A stretch of DNA of 64,000 nt from Nemertoderma westbladi (taxonomy: Eukaryota; Xenacoelomorpha; Nemertodermatida; Nemertodermatidae), in NCBI GenBank assembly GCA_032718475.1, contig JAUCBJ010000064.1, forward strand, positions 1-64,000, written 5' to 3'. Of the stretch, positions 57,976 through 64,000 are shown one piece after another. How positions within the stretch are numbered: position 1 is the stretch's first letter; each line of letters begins with the position of its first letter. The notes beneath the pieces were generated by a model that saw only the letters and a list, made by a program, of their open reading frames with translations, was not told the DNA's origin and searched no databases. Position numbers and translations under genes: made by a program.

Positions 57976-59739
57976 TTATGTAACTACATTAATATTAGAA
58001 TTATTTTCTACATTAATATTAGGATTGTTCTGATTTAAATTTAAATTACTACCACTAGGCAAAGTATTTCCTGCAATAAAGGTTTGATTAGGATTATCCA
58101 ATATGGTACTATTAATATTAACCACGTCTACTGTACCATTATTATTACCCCCCCCCCCCCCCCCCCCCCCGCCCGTAAGGTCACACCAGTTTCGTGTCTG
58201 TCGTGCGGTCCCTGTGAGTGGAGTATTAATAAACGTATCAACAGCCCTCGGCTCCTCGAAAATATTCGAGCCTGCCCCGCTCTCAGATGCCCCTACCCGC
58301 GCCAGTCCCACCTCGCGCGTGTGTACAGCTTCATACTCTACGAGTTTGTCTCGCTGTTTCTCCAATTCTTTTCGCTCACGCTCCACTCTTGCTATTTTAT
58401 CCATAGCCTCCCGTTCGCTCTGCTCGGCCAATTCCATCTCTCTCCTAATCCCCTCCCTTCGCCTCGCCTCACGCTCTCTGCGTTCACTTCCCTCCCTCGC
58501 CTCACGTTTCTCGCGTTCCGCCTCACGTTCCTTTCGTTCACTTTCCCACTTCGCCTCACGTTTCTCGCGTTCCGCCTCACGTTCCTTTCGTTCACTTTTC
58601 TCTCTCGCCACACGCTCCTCTTGTTCCTTCAACTCTATTTCATCATACTCCCTAAGGCTCCTCACGGCCCTTTCGGCCCTCTCTCTTGTCTCTCTAATCG
58701 ACACCATTTCCCTCTCTAGCAGCACTCTCCCCTCCTCTAGCCGTCTACCTACTTCTCTATTACCTTGCACTGCTAGATTGAGACGGTACCTAGCGTCTAT
58801 CTCTCTCACCCGTATTTCTTTCGTGGAGGATGTAGCAGACTTATCGGTTGTGACGGATTCCCTCCGCCTTCCCGATCTACTAACTTTCCCCCTCCTCCCG
58901 GAACTCCCTCCAACCGACGAGACCGAATCCGCAGGGTCAACCTCGGATTCGCCCTCCTCAGGTCTGTTCCAACCCACTAATTTTATACCCCGGGCATCGA
59001 TTAAGTATGGTCCTATGTACACTACACTAGGTTGTATACCCCCGTGCCGCCATGAGTCATACAGTTCCTCAGCAACCCTTGTCGCTCTCTCCTCGGCCAA
59101 TTCTCTCTGCCCGAAGCGCATTAGATAATATAGATGTCTGTCCGACTTACCTAGTCCTGACTTTAGTTTTACCTCGTCTATCGTTTTCCCCTTTCTGGCC
59201 TCCTCTAGTAGTCTCCGGGTCGCGTTGTAGGCCCGTCGAAGTTGATCGGAGACCCCGACGTCCTCGTCGCCGACCCCTCCTCCGTCTCTCCTGGTTCGAC
59301 GTCGTACCGGCGGCCCCACCGTCGCCGTTCCGGTGGGCCGTCCGTCGCCCTCGGCCTGTGCCTGGCCGGCGACATCGGTATTGACATCTCCGTCGTCTCT
59401 CCGGGTCCGGCGTCGTACCGTCGGCCCCACCGTCACCGTCACGGTGGGCCGTTTGTCGCTCTCGGCCTGTGGCTGGCCCGCGACATCGGCACGTCGACCC
59501 TCGTTCCGTGTCGACTCGTCTCTTTCTCCCTCGAGCTCTTTCTCTCTATCCTCCGACTCGACTCCCCCTCCTCTCGACTCGGCTTCTGACTCCAGACGGT
59601 CCCCCTCATCTTGAACTTCCGGGTCACCCATTACCGATGGCTCCGGCGTCGTGGGCCTATACCGCCTGGTCGCGGCCTCGCGGATCGTTTGTTCTTCGTC
59701 CGGGGTCCGCGTCGGTGTTGTCTCTCCCGACTGACTCAT
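57976..59739 (-). CDS. N-terminal Gag ORF of element 2
   Basis: 587 codons from ATG 59739. It begins with an acidic, Arg-rich region containing two copies of a DVAGQ.QAE..-RPT-T.TVGP.VRRRTRR block (about residues 85-150), so part of it is internally duplicated. A helical segment follows (about 165-240, YNATRRLLEEARKGKT and LYYLMRFGQRELAEE), then a long Glu/Arg/Lys helix (about 340-480) with repeated ERKEREAEREKREA, likely a coiled coil or single alpha-helix. The C-terminus has a Gly run encoded by a C tract (58148-58171) and Asn-rich sequence. The position just after the 5' LTR and the downstream gag core identify it as Gag. Confidence 0.7.
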   Translation of the reverse strand: MSQSGETTPTRTPDEEQTIREAATRRYRPTTPEPSVMGDPEVQDEGDRLESEAESRGGGVESEDREKELEGERDESTRNEGRRADVAGQPQAESDKRPTVTVTVGPTVRRRTRRDDGDVNTDVAGQAQAEGDGRPTGTATVGPPVRRRTRRDGGGVGDEDVGVSDQLRRAYNATRRLLEEARKGKTIDEVKLKSGLGKSDRHLYYLMRFGQRELAEERATRVAEELYDSWRHGGIQPSVVYIGPYLIDARGIKLVGWNRPEEGESEVDPADSVSSVGGSSGRRGKVSRSGRRRESVTTDKSATSSTKEIRVREIDARYRLNLAVQGNREVGRRLEEGRVLLEREMVSIRETRERAERAVRSLREYDEIELKEQEERVAREKSERKEREAEREKREAKWESERKEREAEREKREAREGSERREREARRREGIRREMELAEQSEREAMDKIARVERERKELEKQRDKLVEYEAVHTREVGLARVGASESGAGSNIFEEPRAVDTFINTPLTGTARQTRNWCDLTGGGGGGGGGNNNGTVDVVNINSTILDNPNQTFIAGNTLPSGSNLNLNQNNPNINVENNSNINVVT

Positions 59740-59811
59740 CTCTCTTCTGTAGATTGGTGGTTGGTGGTTGCTGAGTTTAGCTAGCTAGGGCGGCAGCTCT
59801 GATTTAATTAC
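59740..59811 (-). promoter_or_regulatory. Leader and primer-binding region of element 2
   Basis: Only 72 bases separate the 5' LTR from the gag ATG. The sequence next to the LTR (GTAATTAAATCAGAGC) should contain the tRNA primer site, but I cannot match it to a tRNA 3' end by eye. Confidence 0.35.
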
Positions 59812-60379
59812 TGTGACGGGATCCAGGAAGGATCCCGGTTTATCCGGTTGTTTAGTTCACGCGTCCCCGCCGTGTGTATGAAAGGTAAAAGGAGTTCCTG
59901 TCGTTCGTCGTATATAATAATCGGTTGTACGGATATATAGATATAGGGTATATAGATATAGGCATATGAATAATGTTGTCGTATACGGAAGGCGGGTTAC
60001 GGTAATTAAAGTCCCGGTCCTTCCCTAGCTAAACTAACTAACCTAACTAGCACCAATAAGATACTGAGATAACTGAACTGATATGATTACTGCCAACTGG
60101 CTATATTGCACGGGTTGGCCTTGTTACTCTACCTGATCGATGCTTCCCCCCCCCCCCCCCCTCTGATTGGTTGATACCCTTGTTGGCGCCCTTTGGAGTG
60201 TTCCCGTTCACCCCAGCTATTCTCTCTCGGTTAGGGGTTTGGCCCCTGACCCTTATTGTTTGTTCCTCCTTCCCATTTTGTTGGGGTGACACGAGTTGGT
60301 GATTGCCCAACCTCGTGGCCCCCAATATTGCTTATCGGCTTAACTTTATGGGGTGTTAGCGGGATTGAATAAGCTAACA
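59812..60379 (-). repeat. 5' LTR of element 2
   Basis: 568-bp partner of 45864-46421; the 10-bp length difference comes from a longer C run (about 60147-60162). It contains the element's promoter, not localised here. Confidence 0.92.
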
Positions 60380-60384
60380 CTTGT

Positions 60385-60895
60385 CGTAGTTCTGCTAATG
60401 TTTCCGATTCTCGACCATTAATCATCCGATTCCTTGGACATGGAGCGGCAACTTTTGCTTTAAAGAACAAGAAGAAGTTAAACAATCCGGCTTACCTTAC
60501 CGAGCATCTAACCACGCGTCGGTTCAACCTTCTTAATCTTAATGAGGCTCGGGAGCTAAAAAAATCGCAATGTAATCCATTCTGCCTTTACGATTAACGG
60601 GAACATCCTCATCAAAGTTTCGGATTCCAGTCGCACTAAAAAGGTAAATAACAAAACAGAGTTGGAGCGGTTGGTTCAGGGTTCAGGTAGAGCTGTTCCT
60701 GTGTCCATTCCGCGGTCGACTCCCTCAGGCTCCCCTTGGCAGAGTGTTGGTCGCGGCCCCTCTGTCTCACCAGCTCTCTCCGATCCAAATCAATCCGGGA
60801 ACGGCTCCCAGATCTCAACAATCACCACCCCACTCGGTAGCGACACTGCTCCACTGGTTAACTCAGGGTTCTTCACTCCCATCAATAACCTGTGA
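60385..60895 (+). pseudogene. L1-type ORF1, 3' half
   Basis: Directly after the target duplication the ORF1 similarity resumes: RFLGHGAATFALKNKKK-like sequence, then LTTRRFNLLNLNEARELKK, then FTINGNILIKVSDSSRTKKV and a Ser/Thr/Pro-rich tail ending at TGA 60893-60895. Several frameshifts are present. The element's endonuclease-RT ORF2 does not follow. Confidence 0.7.
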
Positions 60896-61001
60896 TATGT
60901 ACCAAGATTGCAAGATATGTACTCATGTGGTTAGTTTAGCTGGTAATCAACCAGTTTTGTTTGTGTTACGGTAACTAATTAGCCATATGGTTCCAGGCTT
61001 T

Positions 61002-61125
61002 GTCACTTATCTCCTGTTTAGAAATCTTATCTTTGAAAACATATCACTTATCTCCTTTCACCTTATCACCTATCTCCTTTATTGTCACTTATCTCCTGTT
61101 TAGAAATCTTATCTTTGAAAACATA
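61002..61125. repeat. 82-bp-spaced duplication of a 41-bp segment
   Basis: GTCACTTATCTCCTGTTTAG followed by AAATCTTATCTTTGAAAACAT occurs at 61002 and 61084, with CACTTATCTCCTTT-like pieces between. Non-coding. Confidence 0.8.
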
Positions 61126-61593
61126 AAACTCTTTTTTTAGGCTTAATGATGGAAACGCTCCCAATTTATTAATTTTTTTTTCTTTTTATTACATAATTAT
61201 TATAGCTCGACTTCTATGATTATCAGTTTAATGTAATAACTAAAATTTAAATTATATACCCTACCGGTACTTAAGCTAGTAAGTCTAACAGTCTGGGATT
61301 TTCATATGTGTACATGATCCATATACACCTACTTTCGTAAATGGTTTTGAATTGATCTGAATTGATGGTTTTGAAAATGGTGCATAAAAATACATACTGC
61401 ACAATACTGCATAATATAAATAAATCACAATTTACCGGTAATTTATTTTACATTGTCTTATGTAAATCCGGAAATCAGTAAATTAATGGACGGCAGGATA
61501 ATACATGTTTAAAGTCATATAATATAATTGACTTGCCTAGGTAGCATAAATGGTCTAACTCTGTACAGTAGTTTACAATAAATCACGTGTATA
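61126..61593. other. AT-rich non-coding sequence
   Basis: No ORF or known repeat recognised. It ends at the TTAA target of the piggyBac-like element. Confidence 0.4.
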
Positions 61594-61597
61594 TTAA

Positions 61598-63177
61598 CCC
61601 TATTAAACCCGGGGGGGGGTCAATATGACCCCTCCCGTGGTTTTTTTATTATAATTCTGAAACAAACGCAGTTGGGAATCTGAAATTTTATGACTTTTCC
61701 TAAAAATCTATTGTCTTCCTAATAGTGAAAACCGTTTTCAAAAATATTGGGTACTTTTCGAGTTATAGCACCATTTTTTAACCCTACTTTTGGCACTTTT
61801 TTTGAGACGTTTTTTGAAAATTACATTTCATTAAATATGAATTGTAACATCTCTATTTTTGATTTACACCGGTTTTTTGGTGTTAGAAATTTGATGGAAT
61901 TCATATAAATTGATTTAGAAATTTCAAACTTGTTTTTTTCGGTGTGTGCCAAATTTTGGTGCCAGCACCAAATTTTGAATTATGTCAATTTTGTAAATTG
62001 ATTGTTTGAAACTTGTTTTTTACGCAATTGGGGTTTTTTGGGGTTCTGGATTCGATGAAATATATACGAGTTGCACCAAGCGTATCAAACTTGTATTTTT
62101 CGGTGCTGTGTGCAAATTTTGGTGCTAGCACGAAATTTTGAAAATTCATTCGATAGATAAAATTGCTTGTGACAATTTATTTCCTCCTTTTTAGAGGTTT
62201 ATGTCTGTTCTGAATTCAATGGAATAAATAATTATCGAACTAGACATCTCAAACTTATATTTTTCGGATGTGGGTGCAAAATGTGGTGCTAGCACCAAAT
62301 TTTGAAAACCATCAAATATATCAATTCATAGTGTCACCTTGTTTCTTGCGTTATACGGGTTTGTGATGGTTCTGAATTCAATGGAATCAGTAAAAATTTC
62401 ATAAGAGTTCTCAAACTGGTATTTTTCGCCAGTGGGTGAAAATTGTTGTGCCAGCACCAAATTTTGGAAAATATGCAAATTTATCAGTGGATAGTATCAC
62501 CTTGTTTCTTGCGTTATACGGGTTTATGAGGGTTCTGAATCCGATGGAATCCATAAAAACAGCACTGGACATCGCAAACTTGTACTTTTTGGTGATGGGT
62601 ACGAAATTTGGTGCTAGCACCAAAATTTGCCAAATTACGCCGAAAAATACAAGAATCAATGATCTGGCATATTAGAAATGTATTCCATTAGAATCAGCGC
62701 TCTCGAAAACCTGAAAATGTGAATTTATAGCATCGTATAAGTGAATTAAAAATTTTGTGTTCTACCTGAAAAGTGCTGGTTACTTGTTTTTTTCATTTTT
62801 TTCCTACGAAGAGAGGACTAAACGGCCATTTATAGTAATCATATCATTTTTAAATATTTTCTAATGTATTTTGCACCCCAGAAAACCTGTATTGAAAAAT
62901 AATTAGCCGAAAATGTAACTTTCAAATTTTGTGAAAATTGTGCAATACTTGTAATTTTGGTGCTGCAATAGGTTCTATTGCAGCACCAAAATTACATTTA
63001 CAAATTACATTACATTTTTTCGAAAATTTTTTTTTTCGGTCGGATCCAGACAAGTGATACCTACGTACAAACAAAAAATCAGACGTTTTCGTAAATATTT
63101 GTAGATTTTAGAGGGGGGGGTCAATATGACCCCCTCCCGGTATTTGTACAGCATTTTATAGCCCGGTACTAATAGGG
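61598..63177 (+). mobile_element. Non-autonomous piggyBac-like element, complete copy B
   Basis: 1580 bp flanked on both sides by TTAA (61594-61597 and 63178-63181). Ends are CCCTATTA...TAATAGGG, the short CCC-starting inverted termini expected of piggyBac-group elements. Just inside each end is a G-rich run with GGTCAATATGACC (near 61620 and 63120). The interior has about five units of roughly 160 bp, each with a GGTGCTAGCACC-like palindrome (for example near 62121, 62286 and 62611). No transposase is encoded; an 82-codon reading frame within is not recognisable. The truncated, inverted partner is at 1348-2826. Confidence 0.8.
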
Positions 63178-63420
63178 TTAATACATTGATACATTAAACT
63201 TGAAATTAAATTACATTTACAGTTTGAAATATATCAGTTACGTAGCTACAGTGTAAAAAGTAGTATCACATATGTACAGTAAAAATTATCTAACTGGTAC
63301 AATAAACTATAAATACCATATAAAATAAATAATTATGAAGTTTAATAAAATACAATGTTTATTATGTTAATTAATAATCATAATCGAAGTTATGGTGATC
63401 CCAGGAGGATATCTTAATTT

Positions 63421-63672
63421 GAGACAAAATAAGATAAGTAGTGCGATTTGAAAGAACATAATTATTGTTTAAATCCGGAACGTTTCGTATATTACGTTAT
63501 ACATCATCAGCCATAATACTAATAATATTAATTTTAGGTTTTTTCATATAATTATAGTTATTTTGTACCTACAGTATTATGGCTGATGATGTATAACGTA
63601 ATATACGAAACGTTCCGGATTTAAACAATAATTATGTTCTTTCAAATCGCACTACTTATCTTATTTTGTCTC
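63421..63672. mobile_element. Perfect 100-bp inverted repeat with 52-bp loop (fold-back element)
   Basis: Arms 63421-63520 and 63573-63672 are exact inverted copies base for base over 100 bp; the loop is 63521-63572. Each arm carries CTGATGA, a GTATA...TATAC stem-forming segment and GAAAC, resembling a hammerhead-ribozyme core. Ends are GAGACAAAATAAG...CTTATTTTGTCTC. No ORF. Confidence 0.85.
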
Positions 63673-63793
63673 TAATAATCATAATAAATGTATTCATTGG
63701 TACTTGTAGTACATAGATTAGATTATATACTGATGCTTGAAGTTAATAATGCTGTGCAGTTAGTACTGTACTGACTACATTTTATCTTTTAAA

Positions 63794-64000
63794 CTATCTT
63801 CGCCTTGGTTAGTGCCTCGTCATTTTCTCCCAGACAAATTAAACAGTCTGTCAATTGTACTATCATTTTAGCCAACCCCTGTCAGTTGCCATCTCTTGTG
63901 GATGATGGGTGCGGGCTTTGCTATACCCGTATTTGCCTCCGCGAGGCCCACTTTCACTGCCCACTCTGTGGTTTATCCTTTCATTTTCAATGTGGCTCCC
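63794..64000 (+). CDS. Open frame with a Cys-rich cluster, cut by the window edge
   Basis: An open forward frame runs from 63794 to the edge without a stop and ends with CGLCYTRICLREAHFHCPLC, two CxxC pairs with an intervening His. This resembles zinc-binding segments at the N-terminus of some non-LTR elements and of other zinc-finger proteins. No confident start codon; too short to assign. Confidence 0.25.

Larger units (their letters stand above)
45864..60379 (-). mobile_element. BEL/Pao LTR retrotransposon with an extra 3' ORF (element 2)
   Basis: A 14.5-kb reverse-strand element inserted in the L1-type ORF1. LTRs (45864-46421 and 59812-60379) are TG...CA bounded and differ by about three substitutions plus a poly-C length change. 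Flanking pentamers are CTCGT (45859-45863) and CTTGT (60380-60384), consistent with one target duplication after a C-to-T change at CpG. In reading direction: 5' LTR, long gag (frames broken at C runs), protease, RT, RNase H, integrase, a 36-bp minisatellite, an 848-codon third ORF, a purine tract and the 3' LTR. All enzymatic motifs are present, so this was recently autonomous; two UGA stops now interrupt pol. Confidence 0.92.

Noticed and set aside
58103-59128. 341-codon forward ORF
   Set aside because: Antisense shadow of the Glu/Arg-rich Gag helix, which reads as Ser/Arg/Leu-rich sequence.

Overview
This is animal nuclear DNA from an invertebrate, and almost all of it is nested mobile DNA. 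The evidence is BEL/Pao LTR retrotransposons (known only from animals), several clades of non-LTR retrotransposon, a spliced gene for a secreted Ly6/uPAR three-finger protein, and an exon-sized GLI/GLIS/ZIC-type zinc-finger block. I cannot name the phylum. A conspicuous trait is long poly-G/poly-C tracts of about 8 to 24 bases at a dozen places, several of which coincide with breaks in reading frames.

Layout. 1-1343: reverse-strand fragment of a reverse transcriptase (RT), cut by a non-autonomous piggyBac-like element (1348-2826). 3053-5190: two reverse-strand fragments of an RTE-type non-LTR element. 5604-7375: a 91-bp duplication, a fold-back MITE and a GC-rich minisatellite. 7447-7860: another fragment of the first RT family. 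7939-8774: a two-exon Ly6/uPAR-like gene, the only convincing complete host gene. 9513-21633: a 12.1-kb BEL/Pao-type element with near-identical 1226-bp LTRs and a GTAGT target duplication; it keeps gag and protease but has lost RT and integrase. 22294-25010: a 5'-truncated RTE-type element.

25216-43730 is a mosaic of recently duplicated modules: a zinc-finger exon block (3 copies), CR1/Jockey-type RT fragments, a tRNA-derived SINE (3 copies), a Helitron-like element (2 copies) and a 4342-bp tandem duplication containing a 1420-bp tandem duplication. 43744-45035 is a further degenerate non-LTR RT. The coiled-coil ORF1 of an L1-type element (45450-45863 and 60385-60895) is split by a second BEL/Pao element (45864-60379, reverse strand). 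61598-63177 is a complete copy of the piggyBac-like element, inverted relative to the left one. 63421-63672 is a perfect 100-bp inverted repeat with a 52-bp loop.

The best candidate for something undescribed is in the second BEL/Pao element. Downstream of integrase, in the env position, it has an intact 848-codon ORF that appears to join a divergent DEDD-type 3'-5' exonuclease-like domain to three perfect CX2CX4HX4C zinc knuckles. A purine tract beside its 3' LTR, recognisable gag/PR/RT/RNase H/integrase, and two UGA stops plus homopolymer frame breaks in gag-pol show a young but decaying copy whose third ORF has stayed open. The first BEL/Pao element is the reverse case: its enzymes are gone, yet the LTRs are almost identical, so it was probably copied recently by enzymes supplied in trans. 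All family assignments come from reading motifs; no searches were run.
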